From OMOG01 sp041485845 (GTDB lineage: Bacteria; Acidobacteriota; Terriglobia; Bryobacterales; Bryobacteraceae): a stretch of 11,805 nucleotides of DNA. The DNA is taken from contig JBGPKH010000241.1 in NCBI GenBank assembly GCA_041485845.1, forward strand, positions 1 to 11,805. Reading direction: 5' to 3'. Shown here in pieces: positions 1 to 5,869 of the stretch (its first letter is position 1; each line of letters starts with the position of its first letter). The translations under genes and the position numbers were made by a program. The notes beneath the pieces are model-generated. The model did no database searches, was not told the DNA's origin, and was given only the letters and a program-made list of their open reading frames with translations.

Positions 1-2
1 CC

Positions 3-209
3 CAACACCACGCCGGGGCGTACCGGCAGATCAGCTATACCCGCCGGATGAAGAGCCGCACGGAGTACGTCCACCGAGAATGGGTAACAGCGCTTCGCCG
101 CCAGATCGTGACTCACAAGCGGTTCAAACGTCTGGTTGACCAGTGGATCGACCTGAGTATCGAGCACTCACGGCTGACCATGCAGATGGCGGAACCTAAG
201 GCTAACTGA
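3..209 (+). CDS. C-terminal part of a DUF6788-like small protein (partial, 5' end outside window)
   Basis: Frame 3 is open from the window edge to a TGA at 207-209 and gives 68 residues. The readable core is basic, with YRQISYTRRMKSRTEYV, then a Trp/Arg-rich stretch, then RFKRLVDQWIDLSIEHSRL. This layout resembles the C-terminal half of short DUF6788-type proteins, whose N-terminal part usually carries a Cys-containing CGKPGC-like segment that would lie outside the window. By family knowledge such proteins often sit next to transposase genes, so this may mark the edge of a mobile element; no transposase is visible here to prove it. The protein is partial because of the window boundary, not because of a visible lesion. 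The family call is from memory of the pattern, and the function is unknown. Confidence 0.5.
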   Translation, partial: QHHAGAYRQISYTRRMKSRTEYVHREWVTALRRQIVTHKRFKRLVDQWIDLSIEHSRLTMQMAEPKAN

Positions 210-322
210 TAGGCCGGGAACTCGGTACTCTCAAGGTTCTGAATAACCGACTGGCAACATCTGGATCGCGGAACATCTGCGGATTGAATCCCGAGATGAC
301 GGTTTCGCCTGCGAGTCGCCAC

Positions 323-889
323 CCTTACCGGTTCGATCCCTCCTGCCCCACCACTTCCACGGTCTGCGTCTGACCCAGCGGAGTCACCACCCCATTCACC
401 GACTTGCCGAGCGCAACCTTATATAGACCCGGCTTGACCAGCGGGCCGGAGCGCCCGCCGCGCCCGCCGAATCCACCGCGGCCGCCCCCGCGTCCTCCCG
501 GCGGAGGCGCCTCCGTCTCGGGATCGGACCCCCTGGTCCGCGGCGGACGCCCCCGTCCGCCCCGACAAGCCGGCCAGGGGGCCGGCTGCGGGCGAGGGCG
601 CCCGCCCCACGTTTTGCTCCGAATGGTGTCTACCTGAGTGAAGTACATACCCATCTAAGACATTTTCCTTCACCGGCGATTCGGCCACGGCGGTCCCGGT
701 GCCGTACAGGTCCGTGAACGCGTTCTTCCACACTGCGCCCACGCCCCACAACCGGCCCATCACCGGAATGGTGTCGCGGTCGATCTGCCGGGTGAGATCG
801 AAGCTGATGAACTTCCACGTTGCGCCGCGAATGTCCCAGGCGAGCGCAGCTTCGACCCCTCCTCGCCGAGTTGCAAGCGAATCGAAGTA
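323..889 (-). pseudogene. Decayed partial duplicate of the BNR/Asp-box (sortilin-like) gene at 1933-4725
   Basis: Three blocks match the intact downstream gene at nucleotide level, in the same orientation. 323-526 matches 1931-2146 (C-terminus and stop), lacking one 12-bp unit of the Gly/Arg-rich tract. About 659-830 matches 2965-3136. 831-889 matches about 3209-3267, after a 72-bp deletion and a 1-nt frameshift. The roughly 820 bp of the gene between the first two blocks are missing and are replaced by about 130 bp holding a hairpin array. Residues such as MGRLWG, AVWKNAFTDLYGTG and KPGLYKV are still readable on the minus strand, but no frame joins them. The first ~200 residues and most of the propeller are absent. 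It cannot make a working protein. The matched parts diverge only modestly from the intact gene, so the duplication looks fairly recent. Confidence 0.9.
526..605. repeat. Array of four consecutive tetraloop hairpins (REP/BIME-like palindromic cassette)
   Basis: Four perfect inverted repeats lie in 80 bp. 526-539 has arms GGACC/GGTCC and loop CCCT. 542-561 has arms GGCGGACG/CGTCCGCC and loop CCCC. 568-587 has arms AGCCGGCC/GGCCGGCT and loop AGGG. 588-605 has arms GCGGGCG/CGCCCGC and loop AGGG. Every loop is 4 nt. The array sits at the junction where the duplicated BNR pseudogene has lost its middle, followed by about 50 bp of non-palindromic sequence to 658. No T-tract follows on either strand, so it does not look like an intrinsic terminator. 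The design suits a mobile or amplified palindromic repeat; genome-wide copy number cannot be judged from this window. Confidence 0.85.
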
Positions 890-901
890 TGGTCCCGAGC
901 G

Positions 902-907
902 TATAAT
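902..907 (+). promoter_or_regulatory. Candidate -10 element of the antitoxin-toxin operon
   Basis: A perfect TATAAT lies 44 bp upstream of the antitoxin ATG. The hexamer 17 bp upstream (around 879-884, GAATCG) is a poor -35, so the promoter would be weak or need help, as is common for autoregulated toxin-antitoxin operons. It starts just 13 bp after the last base matching the duplicated BNR gene. Confidence 0.4.
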
Positions 908-951
908 GACGCTATCGACAGTTTGGCCGAGCTAGCGGCCACGAGGAAACC

Positions 952-1212
952 ATGGAACCGAATATCGAGCGAGAACGCCAGCAAGCGCACGCGTTGCTGG
1001 ATATGCTTTCGACCGAAAAGCTGAACGCCGTGCGGAGTCTCCTTGAGGTGATGGTGGAACCGTTGTCGCGCACGCTGGCCCTGGCCGCGACTGAGGAGGA
1101 AGAGATCACGCCCGAGACGGCTGCGGCTCTCGACCGGGCCCGTGCTTCGCTCGATCGCGGCGAGGGTATCCCACACAAAGAGATTCTCCGCGAGTTCGGG
1201 TTGAATCGGTGA
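952..1212 (+). CDS. Antitoxin of a type II toxin-antitoxin module (RelB/ParD-like)
   Basis: This is an 86-residue acidic protein with a leading helix (RERQQAHALLDMLSTEKL), a variable middle rich in Glu, and the tail ALDRARASLDRGEGIPHKE followed by ILREFGL. That tail is typical of short antitoxins paired with RelE/ParE-family toxins. The N-terminal half would dimerise and perhaps bind operator DNA, and the C-terminal half would wrap the toxin. The start is supported by GAGGA at 942-946, six bases before the ATG. The stop overlaps the toxin GTG in a GTGA (1209-1212), so the two were translationally coupled. The frame is intact while the toxin is frameshifted, so this is now probably an orphan antitoxin. 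No operator palindrome was identified. Confidence 0.75.
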   Translation: MEPNIERERQQAHALLDMLSTEKLNAVRSLLEVMVEPLSRTLALAATEEEEITPETAAALDRARASLDRGEGIPHKEILREFGLNR

Positions 1213-1473
1213 GCGAGGACGCCGCCGCGGAGCGGCTCGCGGTCACCTGGTCGCCGGAAGCCCGCGCGGATCTGCGGGCCATAAACCGCGATACAGATTC
1301 TTTACTGCGTGGACCGCTATTTGGGCAGCCGCGCCGGGGACGTGAAGAAGCTCAAGGCTCCGCTCATTGGTTTCCGTCTCCGCTGTGGCGACCACCGGGT
1401 GTTCTTCGATCACGAAGGCGAGAACACCATCGAGATCACCGGCGTGCGCCACCGCCGGGAAGCTTACCGCTGA
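1209..1473 (+). pseudogene. RelE/ParE-family toxin, broken by a frameshift near 1293
   Basis: The GTG start overlaps the antitoxin stop. The first 28 codons read SPEARADLRAINRDT in frame with the GTG. From 1294 the recognisable toxin continues in the next frame as QILYCVDRYL, GDVKKLKAPL, GFRLRCGDHRVFF and RHRREAYR, ending at a TGA at 1471-1473. The RLRCGDHRVFF and VRHRREAYR stretches are the usual RelE/ParE core strands and basic C-terminus, which act on ribosome-bound mRNA or on gyrase depending on subfamily. Comparison with the usual spacing suggests about 8 nt are missing at 1293/1294. Read straight through, the GTG frame gives a 96-residue hybrid without the catalytic end. A programmed frameshift is unlikely, because no slippery run is present. 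Confidence 0.75.
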
Positions 1474-1514
1474 AGAATCGGGGGCGATCTTTGCGCTAGA
1501 ATGGCACAGCTCAC

Positions 1515-1760
1515 GTGCCCGACCCGAAGCAGATTGACCACTTCGAGATCCTTGGCGTCCTCGGGCGGGGAGGCATAGGCAAGGTCTACCTCGCCCGCGA
1601 TATGTGGCCGGACCGCCAGGTCGCCATCAAGGTCGTCACCATCGAGGCGCAAACCGAGGATGAGCGGAACGCTCGCGACGAGTTCATGAGGCGGCTTGTG
1701 CAGGAGGCCGGGTCGCTGCCGCGCTCGACCATCCCGGCATCGTGACGATCCATCAGGTCG
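1515..1760 (+). pseudogene. N-terminal fragment of a Pkn/STK-type Ser/Thr protein kinase
   Basis: From a GTG at 1515 the frame reads QIDHFEILGVLGRGGIGKVY, covering the Gly-rich ATP loop (GRGGIGKVY). It continues with VAIKVV, which holds the phosphate-anchoring lysine, and an EFMRRLVQEA helix. A probable 1-nt deletion near 1718 shifts the frame. The kinase then continues in another frame as LDHPGIVTIHQVG, the usual strand after helix C, and stops being recognisable at about 1760. The HRD and DFG catalytic motifs, the C-lobe and any sensor domain are absent, so it cannot be active. A TAGAAT at 1497-1502 could be an old -10 box. In Acidobacteria such kinases are often neighbours of ECF sigma genes, and a sigma remnant lies at 5201-5602. 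Confidence 0.8.
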
Positions 1761-1929
1761 GACCAGGACAACGAAGTAACGGTGTGGGACGTCACGGACC
1801 CGGGCATCCCCGAGCGCCGAAAGTCTTTTCGCCTTCCGTGTCGGCGATCAAATCAGAGACGATGAGGCCATCAAATTCCAATATCGGCGCCCCGACATTA
1901 TCGAGGCGCGGCGTCGAGGAGTTCAGTAA
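1761..1929 (+). pseudogene. C-terminal scrap of an unidentified protein, with one frameshift
   Basis: Directly after the kinase remnant, frame 0 reads QDNEVTVWDVTDPGIPERRK up to about 1830. A different frame then carries FRVGDQIRDDEAIKFQYRRP and ends RRRGVQ at a TAA (1927-1929). The two pieces join plausibly across one indel and look like the end of a real protein, but they do not continue a kinase fold. I do not recognise the family; VWDVTDP occurs in several beta-propeller-type repeats, which is weak evidence. The stop lies 3 bp before the stop codon of the convergent BNR gene. A deletion probably joined the kinase N-terminus to this tail. Confidence 0.4.
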
Positions 1930-1932
1930 TCC

Positions 1933-4725
1933 TTATCGGTTCGATCCCTCCAGCCCCACCACTTCCACGGTCTGCGTCTGACCCAGCGGAGTCACCGCCC
2001 CATTCACCGACTTGCCGAGCGTAACCTTATATAGACCCGGCTTGACCAGCGGGCCGGAGCGCCCGCCGCGCCCGCCGAATCCACCGCGGCCGCCCCCGCG
2101 TCCTCCTCCGCGTCCTCCCGGCGGAGGCGTCTCCGTCTCGGGATCGCCGCCCGCCGCGGGTACTGCCGCAGGCGCCGCCCCCCGGCCGCCTTGCGGTGCC
2201 GGCGGCGGCGTCTCGCGCAGATCCCAGGGCGTGCGGTGCACTCCCGCCTTGGCCGAGGCGTCGATCTGCCGCACCATCTTGCCGCTGGCATCGGTAACGG
2301 TCAGCACGGTCTTCGGCAGGTCCTCGCGCAGGTAGTAAGTCAGCAGCGCTCCGGCCGGCGCGTTCGGCGACGCCACATTGTCGCCCTGCGCGCGATAGTA
2401 TCCGATCTCTTCATACGCGCGCGCCCTCCTCCCCAGGGCAAAAAGCGTGCCCTCCTTCTCCAGCGACTCGGGCGAAAGCTGCCGCAGCGCCGCGTAATCG
2501 TCCAGCACGAAGAAGCCGCGCCCGAACGACGCCGCCACCAGGTCGCTCTCGCGCTTCTGGATTTCCAGATCGCGAATCGTGGTCACCGGCATTCCGCCCT
2601 TCAACTTCACCCAATGCCTGCCGCCATCCACCGTGAACGACAACCCAAACTCGGTCCCCACGAACAGCAGGTTGGGATTCACGTGGTCCTGCACCACGGT
2701 CCACGCCGGATCGCGCTCCGGCAGATCGCCCGAGATCGACGTCCACGTCTTGCCCAAGTCGCTGCTCTTGAGCACGTACGGCTTGAAATTCCCGCGATGG
2801 AAATCGTTGAATGTCGCAAAGACCGTGTTGGCATCGTGCGGCGAAGGAAACACGTCGGTGACATAGGTAAGATCGGGCACGCCGGGAAACTGGCCGATCT
2901 TGCGCCACGTATCGCCGCCGTTCTCGGAAATCTGGATCACGCCGTCGTCGGTGCCGGCGAACAGAACATTCTCCTTCACCGGCGACTCGGCCACCGCCGT
3001 CCCCGTGCCATACAGGTCCGTGAAGGCGTTCTTCCACACCGCGTCCGCGCCCCACAACCGGCCCATCACCGGCACCGTGTCGCGGTCGATCTGCCGGCTG
3101 AGATCGGGGCTGATCAGCTTCCACGTGGCGCCGCGATCGTCGCTGCGCATCACCCGGTTGGCGGCGATATACAGGCGTGTGTGCGAGTGCGGGCTGATCA
3201 CCAACGGAATGTCCCAGCGCGAACGGAGTTTGGAGCCCTCCTCGCCGAGTTGCGGCCGAATCGAAGTGCTGACGCCGGTTCGCAGATCCAGGCGCGCACA
3301 GTTGATGTTCTGGGAACAGGAATAGACCGTGTCGGGATCCTCCCAGTCGGCGCGCGACTGAAATCCATCGCCGCCCCCGGTGTTGAACCAATCGCTGGTG
3401 CGGATGCCCGCCCGATTGACGGTCTGCGACGGCACGCCCTGCGACCCGTTGTCCTGCGCGCCCCCGTAGATGTTGTAAAACGGCAGTCCGTTGTCCACCG
3501 ACACGCGGTAGAACTGGGTGACCGGGAGATTGTTGAAGTGCCGCCAGGTGCGGCCGTGATCGAAGGATTCGTACAGTCCTCCGTCGTTGCCCACCAGCAG
3601 ATGATTGGCATCGCTCGGATCGAAGGTCAGCGAGTGATTGTCGGAATGGACCTGCCAGCCCGCTACCGGCACGGTCTTGCCGCCGTCTTCAGTCACGTGG
3701 ATCGCCATGTCCATGGTGTACACGCGGTCGAACTGGAAGGGGTCGGCGTAAATCTCGCCGTAATACTCGGGATCCTGGACGATGTAGTTGCTCATCTTCG
3801 TCCAGTGCCCGCCGCCGTCCTCCGAACGGTAGAAGCCGCTCTGGTTGGTGCTGCGTGCGGTGGTGACGGTGGCGTACACCACGCCGGGCTTCTGCGGCGA
3901 AATCGCCAGCGCAATGCGCCCCGTGTCCACCGCCGGCAGCCCCTCGGTGAGCTTGTTCCAGTGGGCGCCGCCGTCGGTCGATTTGTAAATCGCGGATTCG
4001 GGCCCGCCGGCGATGATGATGCTGACGTGCCTGCGCCGTTGATAGGCGGCGGCGTACATCACGTCGGGATTCCGCGGATCCACGGCCAGGTCGGTAACCC
4101 CGCTGTTCTCACTAATCTGCAGCATGGGCTTCCAGGTCTGCCCACCGTCGGTCGTCTTGTACAGCCCGCGATCGCCGCCCGCTGAAAAGAGCGGCCCCTG
4201 CGAAGCCACCCAGACCGCGTTCGAATCGCGCGGATCGATGTGGATCCTGGCGATGTGCTCGGAGTTCACGAGCCCCATCCGCTTCCACGACTTCCCCGCG
4301 TCGGTGCTCTTGTACACGCCGTCGCCATAGCCGATGGCGCGCTGCGCCTGGTTCTCGCCGGTGCCCAGCCAGACGACGTCTGGATTCTGGGGATCGACCG
4401 AGACGCATCCCAGCGAGTAAGCGCCGCCGTCGTCGAAGATCGCCTGCCAGTTGAGGCCGCGATTGGTGGTCTTCCAGAGACCGCCCGACGCCGTCGCGAC
4501 GTACCATACGCTGCGATTGCGCGGATCGACGGCGACGTCGGCAATGCGTCCCGAGCTGAACGTCCCGGTGAGGTTGCGCAGCGCCAGGCCGCGGACCGTC
4601 TCGTCGGTCAGGCGGGGCGCGCCGCTTTCCGAGCCGCGACCGTCAGGGAGCGGTCCCTGTTGGCCGATGGTCAGCCCCAGCGAGATGAGTGCCGCAGGAA
4701 TTGCAAAAAGGAGTATACGCTTCAT
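1933..4725 (-). CDS. Secreted BNR/Asp-box repeat beta-propeller protein (sortilin/VPS10-like glycosyl hydrolase-type), 930 aa
   Basis: The protein has an N-terminal signal peptide (KRILLFAIPAALISLGLTIG), then a long propeller region with at least ten S/T-x-D/N-x-G-x-x-W Asp-boxes, for example TTNRGLNW, STDAGKSW, TTDGGQTW, STDGGAHW, SFDHGRTW, SDDRGATW, SENGGDTW, SSDLGKTW and TVDGGRHW. The C-terminal part has a FlgD/Fn3-like stretch (YYLREDLPKTVLTVTDASGK), a Gly/Arg-rich tract, and the closing strand KPGLYKVTLGKSVNG. Acidobacterial relatives are annotated as WD40/YVTN/BNR or 'glycosyl hydrolase', but enzymatic activity is unproven; polymer or protein binding outside the cell is equally possible. 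I chose the ATG at 4725 because it starts the signal peptide; the frame stays open upstream to 4989, but that extension has no such character. No strong Shine-Dalgarno is visible. A second, decayed partial copy lies at 323-889. Confidence 0.85.
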   Translation of the reverse strand: MKRILLFAIPAALISLGLTIGQQGPLPDGRGSESGAPRLTDETVRGLALRNLTGTFSSGRIADVAVDPRNRSVWYVATASGGLWKTTNRGLNWQAIFDDGGAYSLGCVSVDPQNPDVVWLGTGENQAQRAIGYGDGVYKSTDAGKSWKRMGLVNSEHIARIHIDPRDSNAVWVASQGPLFSAGGDRGLYKTTDGGQTWKPMLQISENSGVTDLAVDPRNPDVMYAAAYQRRRHVSIIIAGGPESAIYKSTDGGAHWNKLTEGLPAVDTGRIALAISPQKPGVVYATVTTARSTNQSGFYRSEDGGGHWTKMSNYIVQDPEYYGEIYADPFQFDRVYTMDMAIHVTEDGGKTVPVAGWQVHSDNHSLTFDPSDANHLLVGNDGGLYESFDHGRTWRHFNNLPVTQFYRVSVDNGLPFYNIYGGAQDNGSQGVPSQTVNRAGIRTSDWFNTGGGDGFQSRADWEDPDTVYSCSQNINCARLDLRTGVSTSIRPQLGEEGSKLRSRWDIPLVISPHSHTRLYIAANRVMRSDDRGATWKLISPDLSRQIDRDTVPVMGRLWGADAVWKNAFTDLYGTGTAVAESPVKENVLFAGTDDGVIQISENGGDTWRKIGQFPGVPDLTYVTDVFPSPHDANTVFATFNDFHRGNFKPYVLKSSDLGKTWTSISGDLPERDPAWTVVQDHVNPNLLFVGTEFGLSFTVDGGRHWVKLKGGMPVTTIRDLEIQKRESDLVAASFGRGFFVLDDYAALRQLSPESLEKEGTLFALGRRARAYEEIGYYRAQGDNVASPNAPAGALLTYYLREDLPKTVLTVTDASGKMVRQIDASAKAGVHRTPWDLRETPPPAPQGGRGAAPAAVPAAGGDPETETPPPGGRGGGRGGGRGGFGGRGGRSGPLVKPGLYKVTLGKSVNGAVTPLGQTQTVEVVGLEGSNR
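2097..2120 (-). repeat. 12-bp tandem duplication in the Gly/Arg-rich tract of the BNR protein
   Basis: Two near-identical 12-mers (plus-strand CGCGTCCTCCTC then CGCGTCCTCCCG) encode an extra Gly/Arg tetrapeptide in the run GGRGGGRGGGRGGFGGRGG. The decayed copy has a single unit (489-500). The difference is in frame and fits replication slippage. Confidence 0.8.
4644..4659. repeat. Short palindromic element inside the BNR gene, encoding part of LPDGRGSE
   Basis: A perfect inverted repeat, arms CAGGGA/TCCCTG with loop GCGG, lies just after the signal peptide of the BNR protein. Together with flanking bases (about 4630-4663) it encodes PLPDGRGSESG. From memory, the peptide LPDGRGSE and this DNA recur in many unrelated Solibacter-group proteins and intergenic regions, so this is probably an interspersed repeat tolerated between the signal peptide and the mature domain. 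Copy number needs the genome. Confidence 0.65.
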
Positions 4726-4739
4726 GATGCCAGTGTTCC

Positions 4740-4745
4740 AGTATA
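4740..4745 (-). promoter_or_regulatory. Candidate -10 box for the BNR gene
   Basis: TATACT on the minus strand lies 14 nt upstream of the chosen ATG, in an AT-rich patch (TTGAAATATACT) unusual for this GC-rich window. No good -35 is present 16-18 bp upstream, and the implied leader is very short. This is weak evidence. Confidence 0.25.
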
Positions 4746-4824
4746 TTTCAAATGGGACGATGCCCGGCCTTGAGAAGGCGAGGGTGGTGATGGACTGATT
4801 CGACAGACCGGGTGGTTCCAAAGA

Positions 4825-5200
4825 ATGACTTGGAGATTGGTGTTCTTCGTTCTGTGCGCGGGCATGGCTGGCGCACAGGTGATCACGGCGGTTGCGGGGA
4901 CCGGCGCATCTTCCCGGTACGGGTATTCCCGCGTTGAATGCTCCATTGAGAAGCGCTAGAGGGGTTGCCGCTGATGACACGGGAAACATCTATGTCGCGG
5001 ACCTGGCCGATCATGTCGTGGCGCGCGTCTCGTCCAGCGGCGTACTGACTGTAGTTGCGGCAACGGAAATGCCGGACTCTCCGGCGACGGCGGGCCGGCG
5101 ATTAATGCGTCGCTGAGCGGTCCCTCGGGAGTCGCGCTGAATTCCGCCGGCAACCTCTATATCGCCGGCGCGCTCAATCACAGCATCCGAAAAATGTCTG
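4825..5200 (+). pseudogene. NHL-repeat protein remnant with two frameshifts
   Basis: An ATG at 4825 begins a signal-peptide-like stretch (MTWRLVFFVLCAGMAGAQ) followed by VITAVAGTG. The frame shifts near 4900 into one reading GIPALNAPLRSARGVAADDT and then GNIYVADLADHVVARVSSSG. Near 5058 a missing G in GCGGC returns it to the first frame, reading GNGNAGLSGDGGPAINASLS, then GVALNSAGNLYIAGALNHSI. These are classic NHL motifs (GVAxDxxGNxYxAD, and the NGxAGFSGDGGPAxxAxL linker) of secreted beta-propeller proteins in Acidobacteria. Only about two repeats remain; homology ends near 5195, where it abuts the sigma-factor remnant in opposite orientation. It is divergent from the BNR gene and shares its 5' intergenic space. 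Confidence 0.8.
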
Positions 5201-5602
5201 GCGCAGCGCCGCGGCGACGATGCCGTCCGCAATGCCGCCATCGCAAGCAGCGATGGCCTCGTCCATTGGCACGCGGCGCTGGTCCACGAGGCCTACATCA
5301 AACTGCTCTGGAATCAGGGCGTCGAATGGCAGAGCCGCGCCCATTTCTTCGCCGTCGCCGCGCGCGCCATGCGCCAAATCCTGATCGACTACGCCCGTAA
5401 TCGCAAGGCGGCCAAGCGTGGCGGTCTGGCCGTCAGTGGTTTGCAGCGTGTGGTCGGGGCGCTCATTGCGGAGGCGGGTGTTCGCGATGCTGCGCAACTC
5501 GGCGTAGACCAGCCGAACGAGGGCCTCTTCGGCGCCGCGCTCGCCGCGGCGGACACCGGCCAATAGCTGAGTAATTTCCCCCTCGCTGATTCCCTCAGAC
5601 AT
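5201..5602 (-). pseudogene. ECF sigma factor (TIGR02999/sigma70_ECF type) with its centre inverted and its C-terminus lost
   Basis: The minus strand from the ATG at 5602 encodes MSEGISEGEITQLLAGVRRG and continues through LVYAELRSIA to ERPDHTLQTT, the family N-terminus (56 residues). The next family segment is on the PLUS strand at 5277-5433, reading ALVHEAYIKLLWNQGVEWQS, then RAHFFAVAARAMRQILIDYA and RNRKAAKRGGLAV (region 2). The minus strand then resumes at 5276 with RVPMDEAIAACDGGIADGIV. Flipping 5277-5433 restores one continuous frame through all three pieces. Region 4, the -35-binding domain, is missing, replaced after about 5201 by the NHL remnant. The minus-strand frame happens to stay open across the inverted part (142 codons), giving a nonsense centre. 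It is not a functional sigma factor as it stands. Confidence 0.8.
5277..5433 (+). other. 157-bp inverted segment within the sigma factor remnant
   Basis: The segment carries sigma region 2 in the opposite orientation to the rest of the gene. Breakpoints were placed by in-frame reconstruction: ...CAAACCACTG joins CGCTGGTCCAC at one end (LQTT-ALVH), and ...CTGGCCGT joins CCGCGTGCC at the other (LAV-RVP). They may be off by a few bases because the ancestral sequence is not known. I see no long inverted repeat at the two ends. Confidence 0.75.
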
Positions 5603-5620
5603 TGGACTGCAGTCAGTGTG

Positions 5621-5803
5621 TCAGGTGGATTCCGGCCAAGAAACACTTAGAAAGGGTGACAGCGCCCGCGCATTCGGTTCCAGACCCTTTACGTGTTCCT
5701 GGCTCGGCAGCCCGATCACCCTGGCAGCGGTGGCGATCCGGGCACTGGGCAGGGACTCGCTGGGGTCGCGCAGCTCGGCGGCATGCCGCACGAACTGGCC
5801 CGT
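5621..5803 (-). other. Possible protein-coding scrap in the gap after the metallopeptidase gene
   Basis: Between the metallopeptidase stop (5870) and the sigma remnant (5602) lies 267 bp with no clear gene. One minus-strand frame is open from a TGA next to 5804 to a TGA at 5623-5621 (60 residues). It reads FVRHAAELRDPSESLPSARI and ATAARVIGLPSQEHVKGLEP. Most codons end in G or C, as in the real genes nearby, so it could be another gene tail. I recognise no family, and no start or ribosome site is evident. Confidence 0.25.
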
Positions 5804-5869
5804 TCACGGTGACCTGGTTGCGCGAACGACAACACTGGCGGGACCGTCGACCCAGTGGAACTCGAGATA

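Noticed and set aside
210..322. Possible gene or site between the DUF6788-like tail and the BNR pseudogene
   Set aside because: No coding frame, hairpin or promoter-like element stands out in these 113 bp on either strand.
526..605. Intrinsic transcription terminators
   Set aside because: The hairpins are strong, but no T-run follows them on either strand.
325..654. A possible 109-residue protein-coding gene on the minus strand
   Set aside because: Its C-terminal half is the duplicated end of the BNR gene and its N-terminal half is translated hairpin cassette; it has no ribosome site of its own.
1209..1499. A 96-residue toxin read straight from the GTG
   Set aside because: After codon 28 the frame loses all RelE/ParE similarity, which continues in the next frame to 1473.
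2191..4185. A 664-codon open frame on the plus strand opposite the BNR gene
   Set aside because: It is an antisense shadow caused by high GC and the codon bias of the BNR gene; no domain is recognisable in it.
4726..4989. An 88-residue N-terminal extension of the BNR protein
   Set aside because: The extension precedes a complete signal peptide, overlaps the start of the divergent NHL remnant and has no secretory or domain character.
5277..5433. A live phase-variable invertible switch
   Set aside because: No inverted repeats are visible at the ends, no recombinase lies in the window, and the sigma factor lacks region 4 in either orientation.
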